A stretch of 33,757 nucleotides of DNA from Aquiluna sp. (GTDB taxonomy: Bacteria > Actinomycetota > Actinomycetes > Actinomycetales > Microbacteriaceae): positions 1 to 33,757 of the forward strand of contig JAGYIH010000008.1 of assembly GCA_018402615.1 (NCBI GenBank). The letters are read 5' to 3'. Of the stretch, positions 1-9,619 are shown piece after piece (position 1 is the first letter of the stretch; each line of letters opens with the position of its first letter). A program made the translations under genes and the position numbers. The notes beneath the pieces were generated by a model. The model did not search any database. It had not been told where the DNA came from and saw only the letters and a program-made list of their open reading frames with translations.

Positions 1-429
1 AAAAACCGCGAGCAGCTTGAACTACTAAAGGCAAATCCCGACGCTTTAGCCGAAACCGCGGTTGATGAGTTTTTGCGCTTTGACTCCCCACTTCACCTGT
101 TTGAAAGAACCGCGACGGAGGACACCGTGATTGGTGGGGTTGACATCAAGGCCGGTCAAAAGATTGCTGCGCTCTTGGGAAGTGCCAACCGAGACCAAGA
201 AGTTTTTGAGCGGCCAGAAGAGCTGGATCTAACTCGTTCACCCAACCCCCACATCGGTTTTGGGGCTGGGATTCACTTTTGCATTGGTGCACCACTTGCC
301 AGACTTGAAATGGCAACCGCGCTGCCCGAGCTAATTCGCGCTTTCCCGCAGCTTGAGCTTTTTGCTGAGCCAGTCTTGCGAGAAACCTTCGTGCTGCGCG
401 GCTATGAGAGCGTTTTGGTTAGCGCCTAG
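1..429 (+). CDS. Cytochrome P450, C-terminal part (5' end outside window)
   Basis: This reading frame is open from base 1 and carries the C-terminal third of a soluble bacterial cytochrome P450, a heme-thiolate monooxygenase. Visible are the K-helix ExxR motif (EFLR) near the left edge and the heme-binding loop FGAGIHFCIGAPLARLE, whose Cys is the axial heme ligand. Between them lie the beta-strand segments and the NRDxxxF-type motif (SANRDQEVFERPEELD) usual for CYP10x-like actinobacterial enzymes. The first in-frame TTG at base 73 is not the true start, because codons upstream are clearly P450 (DALAETAVDEFLRFDSP). The substrate cannot be told from this fragment. Its TAG stop shares bases with the TAG of the convergent channel gene, since CTAG reads as a stop on both strands. 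Confidence 0.93.
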   Translation, partial: KNREQLELLKANPDALAETAVDEFLRFDSPLHLFERTATEDTVIGGVDIKAGQKIAALLGSANRDQEVFERPEELDLTRSPNPHIGFGAGIHFCIGAPLARLEMATALPELIRAFPQLELFAEPVLRETFVLRGYESVLVSA

Positions 430-2285
430 CCCTCGGCTAGAACAATAACCTTGTCACCCTCAACCAGCTGGAAGCGCCTGATCTTCTCTGGATTCAGCGC
501 GACTCCGTAGCCGTTTTGCTGGGAGGACTCTAAGGAAGCCTTGCGATAGCCCAGCGCGGTTTCACCGCGCCTTGCTGCAGCTTCGATGAGTGCGTGCATG
601 TCCACCGTTTGTCCAAGCTTCACGTACCACTGGGCGGGGTGAAGGCTTATCTCAGAACCCTCTGATGAGAACAGGTTTGCAAAGACGTCAGCCAGGTTTT
701 TGTTCTCCGAAATCTGCGACATCATCAAACCGATTATCTGGTCGCTGACGATAAAGTCATCGGCTTCCGTGCTCTCGGCTAGTTGTCGGTTCTTATCGTC
801 CAGCATCTCGCTCACGATGTTGAAGCTCTTGCCCATCTCTCGAGAAATGGCTCGCAACTGCAGCAGTGTGATCAGTGTCAGTGCATCAGACTCTTCGGCT
901 GATAGCTCGCGGTCTGCCAGCACGATGATGTGATCAAAGCTCGAGACCTTGAGCTGATCTAGGACTTTACGGTCAGTTGGATCACCAGGGACGAAGTTGA
1001 GCTTGAGCTTGGACCCGCTCTTGATTTGCGAAGCAGGTTTGGTTGACACCACGCTCACGCCCGAACCCTTGGCAACGTATTGATTCAGTTCGGACAAGAT
1101 CACCTTGAGGTTCTCGTTTTGGCCCAGAATCAATATCTGCTCGGGCTTTGGTGCAATGGTTTTTAGCGGCGCAAGCAGCGACTTATCAACCGTGAATACC
1201 TCTGAGGTGTAGATCATTGAGTCATCCGGGGCAATAACGATAAGTTCGTCATCGGCCTTTATCTTCATGGTTGACGCTGGGTTCAACAAGACCTCACCAG
1301 AGCGCAAAACACCGATCAGAGAGGAGTTTGAAAACAGGTGAGAAGCCTGCAAGAAGGTCTTTCCAACCAGAGCATCTTGCTTGGTGAAATAGATTTCATC
1401 GCCATTGAAATCCAACAAATCTAAAAAGATCTGGCTCAGCCCGGACTGCCGAGCGGTCTGAACCATGACTCGGCTCATGACGTCTCCCGCCAGTATCCAG
1501 TTCACCTCAGAATTTGAGACCAGCTTGGCGCGATCTAGGTTTTCTGGTTCCTTGATCTCGGCGACTATGTGATATTTGCCCTCTGATCGGTTTGGGTTAT
1601 TCACCAGGGCCATCGCGGTCTTCATTGCCACCAGGTCGGCATTTTGGGCTTCGTCCCCGGCCAGAATGATTATCGAGCGGGCGGCCGCGTGGTTCACCAG
1701 CTCAAGATCCGCAAGGGTCATCGGGTCACCGCTTCGAACAATTACCCGGGTCTTTTTAGTCTTGCCAACCCGGTCTCTAATCGCATCTTCAAACTCCACC
1801 TTGTCGCCCATGGCCAGAATCACAATCGCGGATTTCTTGCGCGAGCGATTGGCCTCAGAAATTTCTCTAATTAGTGAAAAGACCCGGGAGTTCCAACCAA
1901 GAATGAGCGTGTGGTCGGTTTCTAGAACCCGACTTCTGCCCTTGCGCAACTGTTCGACCTTGTCGTCAAAGGCTCCCGAGACGATACCGATAAGGCCGGC
2001 TAAAAAGATCAACCCACCAAAGGTGGTGACCAGCATCAGGGCGCGATAGCCATTGCCCTCTGCACCAACCACGGTGCCGGGGTCTAGGGCGTGCATCAGG
2101 CTGACCCAGAGCACCTCACCAAAACTCTCACCGGACTCTGGGTAGCTGGAAAATAAGACAACCAAGACGGCCATGATTGCCACAAACGTAAGTGTCACCA
2201 GAGCGAGCAGGCCGATTAGGGCGATAAGCCCCTTGGACATCAGAATGTCAAAGCGATAGCTGAGTCGAGCCCTAAATGAATTCAT
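426..2285 (-). CDS. CASTOR/POLLUX-type ion channel with RCK/TrkA-N domains
   Basis: This 619-residue membrane protein resembles bacterial homologues of the plant CASTOR/POLLUX/DMI1 channels. Two or three hydrophobic segments (about residues 17-45, 60-70 and 80-105) form a pore-like N-terminus with a short re-entrant stretch around LMHALDPGTVVG. Two cytoplasmic Rossmann-like RCK units follow: one beginning HTLILGWNSRVFSLIREI (about 125-145), the second beginning EQILILGQNENLKVIL (about 380). Each has the hydrophobic strand and Gly-rich turn expected for nucleotide or ion regulation, and the C-terminus looks like a TrkA-C fold. The start is ATG with AAGGGG 5-6 bases upstream. By family it should conduct K+ or other cations across the cytoplasmic membrane. 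Selectivity cannot be read here, as no classical TxGYG filter is visible. It has no partner gene nearby. Confidence 0.85.
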   Translation of the reverse strand: MNSFRARLSYRFDILMSKGLIALIGLLALVTLTFVAIMAVLVVLFSSYPESGESFGEVLWVSLMHALDPGTVVGAEGNGYRALMLVTTFGGLIFLAGLIGIVSGAFDDKVEQLRKGRSRVLETDHTLILGWNSRVFSLIREISEANRSRKKSAIVILAMGDKVEFEDAIRDRVGKTKKTRVIVRSGDPMTLADLELVNHAAARSIIILAGDEAQNADLVAMKTAMALVNNPNRSEGKYHIVAEIKEPENLDRAKLVSNSEVNWILAGDVMSRVMVQTARQSGLSQIFLDLLDFNGDEIYFTKQDALVGKTFLQASHLFSNSSLIGVLRSGEVLLNPASTMKIKADDELIVIAPDDSMIYTSEVFTVDKSLLAPLKTIAPKPEQILILGQNENLKVILSELNQYVAKGSGVSVVSTKPASQIKSGSKLKLNFVPGDPTDRKVLDQLKVSSFDHIIVLADRELSAEESDALTLITLLQLRAISREMGKSFNIVSEMLDDKNRQLAESTEADDFIVSDQIIGLMMSQISENKNLADVFANLFSSEGSEISLHPAQWYVKLGQTVDMHALIEAAARRGETALGYRKASLESSQQNGYGVALNPEKIRRFQLVEGDKVIVLAEG

Positions 2286-2304
2286 GATTACCCCTTATAA
2301 AACC

Positions 2305-2325
2305 ACTTCTTAGCCTAGGGGAAGT
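2305..2325 (-). terminator. Weak inverted repeat at the 3' end of the transporter block
   Basis: ACTTC (2305-2309) and GAAGT (2321-2325) can pair around an 11-base loop containing CCTAGG. The element lies between the stop of the downstream permease and the start of the channel gene on the same strand. The stem is short and the following T-run is modest (TTTTATAA on the minus strand). It could end the ABC-transporter transcript or be chance. Confidence 0.2.
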
Positions 2326-2332
2326 TAGCTTT

Positions 2333-3236
2333 CTAGCCCTTGGTAGCGCCCAGGGTTAGACCCGAGACGAACTGTTTACGCAGCACCAGGAACACGATAA
2401 GCGTTGGCAGAGCGGCGATCATGGCACCGGCCGCAAGCAGGTTGTAGTCGGTAACAAACTCACCCTGCAGCCTTCCGAGCGCGGAAGTAATGGGCCGCTT
2501 ATTATCCGTCGACATCAGAACCAGCGCCCAGAAGAAGTCGTTATAGATCCAGGTGGTCATCAACACCGCCAGTGACGCAAGTGGTGGTCGAAGCAGCGGC
2601 AGGATGATGTTGAAGTAGTGCCGGAACACTGATGCACCGTCCACCATCGCCGACTCGGAAATCTCTTTTGGAATGGTCTTTAGGTGGGAGCTGAGCACGA
2701 AGGTTGCAAAACCCATCTGGAAGGCAACGTGAATCAGAATCCACGCAGCGGTGAGTCATAGAGGAACCTTCTGTCACCAACCGCATCACCAATGGCCAGA
2801 TACATCTTGGAACACCGGGATAAATACCAGCTGCGCAGGTGGCAGGTTGCCAGCCCGGTGTGAACAACAGCAACATCGCAACGTTGAACCTGAAGGAATA
2901 CCCTGGTCACCACAAATGCGATCAGTGAACCAAACAGCAAGATTAGAAATACCGATGGAATGGTTATAACTGCCGTGTTCAGAAGTACTGCAGCTGCATC
3001 CAGTCAATAGCGCTCTCGTAGTTATCAGTTGATCACTTGCGGGGGCGAGAATCTGCCGCGGCACGGATTCCTTATAGGGACGAAGACTGGACCAGAGGGT
3101 CCAAGCAACTGGGAATAGCCAAGCAAGTGCGAAGAAACCAATAAAGATCGAATTGCACGGTCTTTAATGTCCTGCGCGCCATGAGCTTGCGCTTTATCTT
3201 CTTCTGACCTGCCTCGGCATCAAGGTTTACGCTCAC
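2333..3236 (-). pseudogene. Carbohydrate ABC transporter permease, MalG/DasC-like (frameshifted)
   Basis: The C-terminal 127 residues (2333-2716) are intact and typical of the second inner-membrane permease of CUT1 sugar transporters. The EAA coupling loop reads EISESAMVDGASVFRHYF and is followed by ILPLLRPPLASLAVL. The end (FVSGLTLGATKG) is also family-typical. Upstream, the protein continues in pieces scattered over all three frames. FFALAWLFPVAWTLWSSLR is the first membrane helix, and parts of TM2 and TM3 appear around 2800-3000. Several single-base indels separate these pieces. The best start is GTG at 3236, with AGGA upstream, just after the stop of the partner permease. In its intact form it would pair with the upstream permease to import sugar. 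No ATPase gene is adjacent, as is usual for systems sharing MsiK. Damage may be real or a consensus error. Confidence 0.8.
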
Positions 3237-3245
3237 TTTGCGTCC

Positions 3246-4157
3246 TCATGGAAACTGCGCCTGGTTCAGATAGGCGATGGTGGGCGTCGTGTAAGAACAG
3301 GATCACGGCGTAGGCGGCGCCCTTCGTAGGCACCCTCACCCGCAATGTTCTCGAAGACCAAAACACCCAATATCAGCAAGCCCCCTCGACCACCATAGAT
3401 GATGTACACCAAGTCAGCGAAGGCCTTAGGGATTCAATGATGGTGATCACCAACACAATGACGTTTACGGGCTTCATTGCTGGGAAGACCACCTTGCGGA
3501 AGGTGCCACTCAGTAGCACCGTCAATGGTTGCCGCCTCACGCAAAGCCGCGTCCAGCCGCCTTTAGGCCAGCTAAGTACAACAGCGCTGATGTAACCGAT
3601 GTGGCGCCAGGAAGCCATGATCATGATTACCCAGACGTTGTAGCGGTCATCGCCAAAAGAACGAGATGAAGTAAAGGCATTACCCGCGCCCCAACAGTCC
3701 ATTCCCACCAAAGCCATCCGGCCTCAACAGGAAGTTCAGATGATTCCGGTTTACCGCCGAAAGCACTACCGGAAGGTAGTAGGCGGACTGGTAAAACTTA
3801 TGTCCACGAATCTCGCGGTCAATCTGATATGCCAGCACTCCCAATGGAGTTGCAATTAGGAAGAACAGGACAGCCAGATGGCGTTTACGCGAAGCGCATC
3901 CCAGAAGATTGGTGTGTTGAAAAGATGTTCTCGTAGTTTTGCGAGTCAGTTGAACGATGTCTTCAATGTGGATGCCGGTCCAGTACGTGAAAAGAAAGAT
4001 AAATGGTCGCAACTGCTGGAAACCAGACCAGGGCGATGTGCAAAAAAGTTGGGATACCGATAAAAACTACAGGGTGACCTTGTCACCTTTTGAGAAGAAA
4101 CGGCGGCGCCTTGGGGCATGCGCCTTTTCGGCGCACCACCGTTTCTACTCGACTCAT
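3246..4157 (-). pseudogene. Carbohydrate ABC transporter permease, MalF/DasB-like (frameshifted)
   Basis: This is the first permease of the same sugar importer, broken into short in-frame pieces. The reconstructed start is ATG at 4157, 23 bases after the binding-protein stop, with AGAGG upstream. The N-terminus reads MSRVETVVRRKGACPKAPPF. Adding one or two bases then restores the first membrane helix, whose pieces include IALVWFPAVATIYLSF and TYWTGIHIEDIVQL. Further pieces near 3690-3850 and 3370-3480 look like helices 2-3 and the region after the EAA loop. The C-terminus ends at TGA 3246-3248, overlapping a possible ATG for the next permease. The number of separate indels is too high to place each with certainty. 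It can be called as a permease from context and fragments, but no intact EAA motif can be read continuously. Confidence 0.7.
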
Positions 4158-4180
4158 AGCCTCTGTGAACTAACCCTGCC

Positions 4181-5459
4181 TTACAGCGGAGGTAGTGCGT
4201 CCCACTGTGCCTGCAGGCTTTCCAGGATCGAGTTAGTGCTCGATGGGTCAGCGAACCAGCTCTGAGTGCTGGGCCAGCTACTGGGCCAGCAAAGTCTGGA
4301 CGGGTGTCACCCGGTCTAGGAACTGGGTGATGTGGCCTCGCCCATAACAGCAAGCTGCTGTTTCTGGAAGGCGTCGTAGGTTGAGGTGTCCTGACCGTTG
4401 TTAGCTGAGGTCATTGGGATACCGGTGTCAAGCTGAGCCTGAACACCTCCATGTCTCCGGCAAACTTGATCATGTCTTTACCACCAGCATTGTTCGGCCC
4501 GTTCGCTGCAACACGAAAACCGTCGATGATTGCATCGATGGTGTCGCGAGCGAAGTCTGGGTTGATCTGGGAATGGCGTCCATGAGTCGTCGTAGTCTTC
4601 CTGGCTCTGCTCTAGGAAGTTAGCTCGAACCATAGACCATTCATGAAGAAGTCGGCCTGCTTCTGCAATAGCAGCTGCATGGCGCCGTCCCTCGAGGTCT
4701 AGAACGTTGGTGTTCTGGGCCATGGAAGTAGCATCTCCCAGTGACGGAAGACTTCCTTGTCGGTCGTCGGTCCACTTCTCACGTACAAGTGGGTCAACGT
4801 GGAAGTCGTAACCGTTGATACGAGCATTCCAGATGTCGAGGTTCCTGGCTTCCCAGCCACCCTTGTCGGCTGAGGCCGAGACCAATTAGGCCCTGACCTT
4901 CAGCTCTTCAAGTGCGGCCATGAAGTCATCCCAGTTGTAAATGTCTTCTGGGTTTTTAGGCCGATCTCGGCCATCATGGACTTGCAGGTAAGCCCCATGG
5001 GTACCAGCTCTGAGGCACGAAGTACTGTACCATCGAGACCGGTGGATGCAATCTTGTAGCTCTCTGAGTACTGGCCGCCAATGTCGTCCCAGACATCGGA
5101 GATGTCTACGAGCGAACCCTGGGCTGCGAAGAGCTGCATGCGGTAACCGGCCATCCACTGGAAACAGTCGTCAGGTTCCCTGCAGGTACTGAGAAGGTTG
5201 TTCTGGAAAGCGTTGGCTTCGGTAGCGTTGTAGGTAACCTCATTGCCAGTCTTACGGCGGTGTAGGCGTCTACTAGACCCTTGAGCTGAATGGTCGGGGA
5301 CTCGTCAACAGTGCGAGCACCGAACAGAGACTGGACCTGAACTGCCGCAATTGCACAGCCAGCAAGCATTGTTGCGCCGGCGATGCCTGAACCACCCAGC
5401 CGCACCCGCATTGTAAAGGCGACGATCTCTACTTTGTGACCTCACGTTTTGTTCAACAT
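4181..5459 (-). pseudogene. Extracellular sugar-binding lipoprotein, family 1 (frameshifted)
   Basis: This is a solute-binding protein of the CUT1 ABC importer. ATG 5459 has a strong AGGGAGG site 5 bases upstream. The signal peptide is partly readable as GIAGATMLAGCA, which contains a lipobox with Cys as the lipid-anchored residue. Recognisable pieces in shifting frames include DDCFQWMAGYRMQLFAAQG, LVDISDVWDDIGGQYSESYK, GLTCKSMMAEIGLK and the C-terminus STNSILESLQAQWDALPPL before TAA at 4181-4183. These match the usual order of family 1 binding proteins (about 420 residues). Indels fall roughly every 50-150 bases. The neighbouring hexosaminidase and two permeases suggest N-acetylglucosamine oligosaccharides as substrate, but that is inferred from context, not from binding residues. 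Confidence 0.82.
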
Positions 5460-5640
5460 TGAACCTCCCTATTTGGACTCTTACGAAAGCAATAGACCCG
5501 CCAGTGCCGGAAACCGCCGTGGTTGATAACAAACTGGTCTGAAACGAACAATAAAGGAACAAGCCCGAACATTTCGATAAGTTAAGTCAGCCCCAAAATT
5601 GACCGTTTTTGGAGCAAACTTTCTCTCGTCCCATCCGCCT
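5460..5640. promoter_or_regulatory. Divergent promoter region between binding protein and hexosaminidase, with possible DasR half-site
   Basis: This non-coding stretch separates the minus-strand ABC operon from the plus-strand GH20 gene. It holds the AGGGAGG ribosome site of the binding protein (5461-5468). ACTGGTCT at 5533-5540 equals one perfect half of the actinobacterial DasR (dre) operator consensus ACTGGTCTAGACCAGT. The second half-site (GAAACGAA) matches poorly, so the operator is either degenerate, altered by the indel problem of this region, or chance. No convincing -35/-10 pair could be chosen on either strand. Confidence 0.3.
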
Positions 5641-6936
5641 CCCAAGCACTGCGCCGGCACTGCGAAGAGCTAAGGATAGGGTTGCAATTGGTAAGGGACA
5701 GCGATGACCGTGAAACGGGTTTGGCGAGGCGCATTCTCGGCAGCATCTCCGTCACTTCTTCAGTTGCGAATTCTATCAAAGAAAACCAGTTTCGTCGCTT
5801 CTTGGTCTTTGATTACAACCGACTGCATTTGCATCTGACCGACGACGGGGTTGGCGTCTTGAGGTAAGATTCCCCTTACTCCATGAGATTGGCTCAACCA
5901 GGCCCTAAAGCCAGGTCAGCCACAACCCTGGCTGGTCATAACTATGACGACATCCCACATTCCAGGCTATCTGACACAGCAGGAGGTTCAGAGATTGTAC
6001 AGTTTGGTCTTGACCACGGCATTGAGGTTGTTCCCGAGATTAACATCCTGGCTTCCCTGGGCGCTTTTAGCCGCACCCTGAGTTCGGACTCGGGGAGGAA
6101 AACCAGGAGTCATCGTGGATTGGGGAATCTCCCAGGTTGATTTCGCCACTACAGAGCCTTCGATTTTCTAGAGGAGTTGCTGACCCAAGGGTATCGACGT
6201 TGTTTCCCTCCGAATTCATCCCGTCGGCGGCGACGAATCACTCATCGAGCATTGGCTGGACGACTCTAGGGTTCAAGCACTCATGGGGATTGAGAATCTC
6301 CAGCGCCCCTGAGGCTGCTGGCCTATTTCATGGCTCGAGTCCGAGAAAATCCCTCTCGAGCCTTGGAAAGAGGATGATTACCTGGGATGACGCCTTTGCA
6401 AACAACCCGTTACTTACCGAAGCGGTGCGGTGGTGATGTCTTGGCGGGGAGAGGTGTTGCCGAAACTCGCTCTGCAACATGGCAGGGAAGTAATCAAGCT
6501 CCAGTCTCCGCTCTACTTTGACTACTCCCCACGAGTAGTGAGCACGAACCGCTGGCGATCGGAGGACCGGTCAGCACGGCGGATGTCCTTGGGGGAGTTC
6601 AAGCCACTTACAAACACCATAGAGGTCTGGATTTCAGCTTTGGACCGGAGCCTTATCCCAAAGCGGAGCAATACCGAATACATGATGCTGGCCCAGGGCG
6701 GCAGCCCCTGTGTTTGCCTGCTGGGGTGGGGGTGAGAGCTTTGAAGAGTATTTTGCAAGATGCAAACAAAAACTCTCCGAAATCAGGGTCAACATTCGAA
6801 GATCCCAAGAAGCGCAAAGATCCAGTCAGCGCTTCAGGGGATTGGACCGTTTCACCCCGGTTTACCCGGTTGCTGATGTCACAAGCGAGGCGCCGCGAGC
6901 GCCGCAAATCGGGGAGTTGTTGCAAACAGCTTTGAT
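5640..6936 (+). pseudogene. GH20 beta-N-acetylhexosaminidase (frameshifted)
   Basis: Fragments in three frames line up with the catalytic barrel of family 20 hexosaminidases, which release terminal GlcNAc from chitin oligomers. In order they are: RHFFS near 5730; DYNRLHLHLTDD near 5811-5846; DDIPHS and VQFGLDHGIEVVPEINI near 5950-6045; HPVGGDE near 6217-6237, the family's H-x-G-G-D-E catalytic Asp-Glu motif; ITWDDAFANN near 6380-6410; and MSWRGE followed by a QSPLYFDYSP strand near 6436-6530. The start could not be fixed, because upstream of about 5700 only scattered pieces resemble an N-terminal domain. The end is set by TGA near 6936. It is divergent from the sugar transporter, supporting a shared chito-oligosaccharide role. 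At least ten indels seem to be needed to restore the frame. Confidence 0.78.
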
Positions 6937-6949
6937 AAGAACTAGGCGG

Positions 6950-7991
6950 CTACGGTCGACTCTGCAAGCGGTGCTTAGCCATCAGCACGACCTTGGTGGC
7001 ATAAAGCTCGATCGAATGCATCAGCTTGGAATGCGGCATCGGACCGTTGGCATGCTTGAAATCAAACCTGTTCACACCAACACTTCTAATTGCGTGAGCG
7101 ATCTTAGCGGCAGCCTTCTCCGGCGATCCGACATACATCGAACCACCCTGGACCTCTGCGATGTAAGACATCTTGGTGGTTGGCCCCAACCCGCGCTCAC
7201 GGCCGATGCGGCCAAACATCGCCGTAGTGTGGCCACTGCTCTTCAATTGCTGAGCATCAGTATCTGCGATGTGGCCGGGCAGTGAATTAGAACCGGCCGC
7301 TGTGGCATGCCAGAGTTTCTCAAGGGACTCGGCGAAGAGGCCTTCTAAATGGTGCAAACCGAGCGCTGGGTCGCCACCGATGATCGCAAGCGCCATTGAG
7401 GCGCCCATTCTTGCCGCCCGAACCACAGACTCCGGAGAACCGCCAACGCCCACCCATAATGGAATCGCCCCGGCTTCAGTCTTTGGGTAGACCTCTTGAT
7501 TGTTTAGTGAATTTGCTCTCATGGAACCCGACCAGGTAACCGGCTCTTCTTTTAGGAGCTCAACCAAAAGCTCAAGCTTTCCTCAAACAGATCACCGTAG
7601 TTCTCAAGCTCATAACCAAACAGCGGGAAGGACTCAATGAAGGATCCCCTGCCGGCGGTAATTTCTGCTCGGCCATTAGATAGCCCGTCCAAAGTTGCAA
7701 AGGCCTGGTAAACCCGGACCGGGTCCTCCGAGGACAACACCGTTACTCCGGATCCAAGCGTGATGTTCTTGGTCACCGAGGCGATTGCTGCCAGCACGGT
7801 GTCTGGAGAGGTAATCGCAAAGTCATCGCGGTGGTGCTCACCGATTGCAAAGTGTGAGATTCCGAGCTGGTCTGCAAGCTTTGCCTGTTCAACAACGTCG
7901 CGAAGCACTTGCCCCGCGGACTTTACGGATTTCCGTTGTCGTCAAACGACATATCCCCGAAGGTGCCCAATCCAAATGTAATCTCAGTCAT
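6950..7991 (-). pseudogene. LLM-class flavin-dependent oxidoreductase (luciferase-like), frameshifted
   Basis: This is a luciferase-like (beta/alpha)8 monooxygenase or reductase that would use reduced FMN. ATG 7991 begins MTEITFGLGTFGDMSFDDNG. The frame breaks near 7925, where one added G gives NPVKSAGQVLRD. It then runs through LADQLGISHFAIGEHHR and ITLGSGVTVLSSEDPVRVYQ, and breaks again near 7580, where one added A in a run of three gives LFEEKLELLVELLKEEP. The rest reads to TAG 6950-6952, with IPLWVGVGGSPESVVRAA and the family end RFDFKHANGPMPHSKLMHSIELY. Around 7200-7240 the residues SSGHTTAMFGRIG look locally out of frame (WPHYAAMFG is expected), implying two further compensating indels. 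The physiological substrate is unknown. The gene lies 35 bases downstream of rlmN on the same strand. Confidence 0.85.
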
Positions 7992-8026
7992 GAACACAGT
8001 CTAGGGGGTCTAGACAAAAGTGCAAG

Positions 8027-9202
8027 CTAGTTGGCCGCAGCCAACTGCCCGCAAGCCCCATCAATCTCTTTGCCACGGGTGTCACGCAGGGTGGTTGGAA
8101 TGCCATGGGCCTCCAGGGTGTCAACAAAGAGGTTCATCTGCTCCTTAGTGGAGCTGGTCCAAACAGAACCGGGTGTTGGATTCAGTGGAATTGGGTTGAC
8201 GTGAACCCAGCCTTTGCCTCTTTGGTTTAGCTTTTCGGCCAGTAGCTCCGCTCGCCACTTGTGGTCGTTCATGTCTTTGATCAGCGCATATTCGATGGAG
8301 ACTCTTCTGCCGGTCTTCTCGAAATACTCTCTGGCTGCATCAAGGGCCTCATCGACCTTCCACTTCGAGTTCACCGGAATCAGTTCGTCACGCAGTTCAT
8401 CGTCTGGGGCGTGTAGTGAAAGTGCGAAGGTGACCGGAATGCCCTCGTCAGAAAGCTTTCTGATTGATGGCACCAGGCCAACCGTCGACACGGTGATGTG
8501 ACGTGCACTCATGCCAAGACCATTTGGTTGAGGTTCAACCATTGTCCTTAGCGCACTCATGACCTCTTTGTAGTTGGCAAGTGGTTCACCCATGCCCATA
8601 AACACAATGTTGGAAACTCGCTCTTCATCGTGACGCTTTGGTCCAAGCTCACCGTTTTGGATTGCCTTATTGGCACGAACTATCTGGTCCACGATCTCAG
8701 CCGAGGACATGTTTCTGGTCAACCCTGCCTGACCCGTTGCACAAAACGGGCAGTTCATGCCGCAGCCGGCCTGAGATGAAATACAAAGTGTGATGCGGTT
8801 CGAATACCTCATCAGCACACTCTCGACCAGTGCGCCATCAAAGAGCTTCCATAGAAACTTAACGGTGTCACCCTTGTCGGTCTGCAGTCTTTTGACTTCG
8901 GTCAAAAGTGTCGGGAAAACCTTGTCAACTAGTTCCTGCCGGCCATCCTTTGGAAGATCGGTCATCTCTTCTGGGTCTGTTGTGTAGTGAGAGAAGTAGT
9001 GGGTCGAGAGCTGCTTTGCTCTAAAGCCTGGAATGCCGAGTTCTTTGATGCGCTCTTGGCGCTGGTCGATTGTGAAATCAGCCAGGTGAACCGGAGGCTT
9101 ACCGCGCTTCACTTCGGAGAACTGCAAGAGAGGCTTACCGCTCTCGTCCTTACGCTGAGTCCAGCCCTCTGTTCTGGGCTTGACCTGACGGATTTCTGAC
9201 AC
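8027..9202 (-). CDS. rlmN: 23S rRNA (adenine-2503-C2)/tRNA methyltransferase RlmN
   Basis: This radical-SAM enzyme methylates C2 of A2503 in 23S rRNA and A37 in some tRNAs, aiding translational accuracy. The 391-residue protein shows the CX3CX2C cluster ligands (Cys147, Cys151, Cys154 in CGMNCPFC) and the N-terminal RNA-binding stretch [16 protein letters not shown]. It also has GMGEPLANY and SLHAPDD for SAM binding, and the C-terminal Cys in [17 protein letters not shown] that acts as the transient methyl carrier. The start is GTG 9202 with GGGAG about nine bases upstream. Length and motifs are fully family-typical, and there are no frameshifts, in contrast to the block directly downstream. 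It is probably monocistronic or cotranscribed with the flavin oxidoreductase. Confidence 0.98.
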   Translation of the reverse strand: MSEIRQVKPRTEGWTQRKDESGKPLLQFSEVKRGKPPVHLADFTIDQRQERIKELGIPGFRAKQLSTHYFSHYTTDPEEMTDLPKDGRQELVDKVFPTLLTEVKRLQTDKGDTVKFLWKLFDGALVESVLMRYSNRITLCISSQAGCGMNCPFCATGQAGLTRNMSSAEIVDQIVRANKAIQNGELGPKRHDEERVSNIVFMGMGEPLANYKEVMSALRTMVEPQPNGLGMSARHITVSTVGLVPSIRKLSDEGIPVTFALSLHAPDDELRDELIPVNSKWKVDEALDAAREYFEKTGRRVSIEYALIKDMNDHKWRAELLAEKLNQRGKGWVHVNPIPLNPTPGSVWTSSTKEQMNLFVDTLEAHGIPTTLRDTRGKEIDGACGQLAAAN

Positions 9203-9229
9203 TCTTTGCTCCCTGCGACTTAGCTAAGT

Positions 9230-9619
9230 CTAGGTTGTGGCGTCAATTACCCAATCGAGCTGCAGACTGAGGATCTTCCGATCTGCGGTAATCAGGCCTA
9301 GCCCGTTCGCTCTGGCCACCGCCATGATCTGACGATCCATGGGGTCCGGGACCTGATGGCTGAAAAAACTTGCAAACTCGACGGCAGCCTGTCGTCCGAA
9401 AGGCAACTCGACCATGCCTAGCTCTTGCCAGCGTTCGATATCGAACTTGCCAAAACTCAGACTTCGAGACTTGGCCTTGAAACCAAGTTCGGCAATCGAA
9501 ATCGTTGAGTAATGGAGCTCCTCGAACTTCAAAAGCCGCATCGCTCGCTTTCCGATTCGGCTTGGCCTCTCGTTGAGCCACATCAGAACCTGTGAGTCAA
9601 GTAAGAGACCGCTAATCAT
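9230..9619 (-). CDS. vapC: PIN-domain toxin, VapC family
   Basis: This 129-residue PIN-fold ribonuclease is the likely toxin of the pair with the gene just upstream. The acidic metal-binding residues are visible: Asp8 (LLLDSQVLMW), Glu44 (SIAELGFK), Asp92 and Asp95 (VPDPMDRQIMAVA) and Asp113 (LITADRKI). ATG 9619 is chosen because it places the first PIN strand at the very N-terminus and overlaps the antitoxin stop by 8 bases, which favours translational coupling. A longer frame reaching 9712 would run far into the antitoxin gene and adds only non-homologous residues. VapC toxins typically cleave tRNA or rRNA. The actual target here is unknown. Confidence 0.92.
   Translation of the reverse strand: MISGLLLDSQVLMWLNERPSRIGKRAMRLLKFEELHYSTISIAELGFKAKSRSLSFGKFDIERWQELGMVELPFGRQAAVEFASFFSHQVPDPMDRQIMAVARANGLGLITADRKILSLQLDWVIDATT

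Noticed and set aside
1576..2049. 157-residue plus-strand frame within the channel gene
   Set aside because: Low-complexity Ser/Arg-rich translation opposite a conserved membrane protein gene.
4101..4145. GC-rich hairpins (TGCGCC-TTTTC-GGCGCA and flanks) as a terminator after the binding protein
   Set aside because: They fall within the reconstructed N-terminal codons of the MalF-like permease and have no T-run on the minus strand.
2734..5779. Many 60-140-residue frames as novel small genes
   Set aside because: Pieces of them match, in shifting frames, one sugar ABC transporter; the rest are out-of-frame shadows caused by indels.
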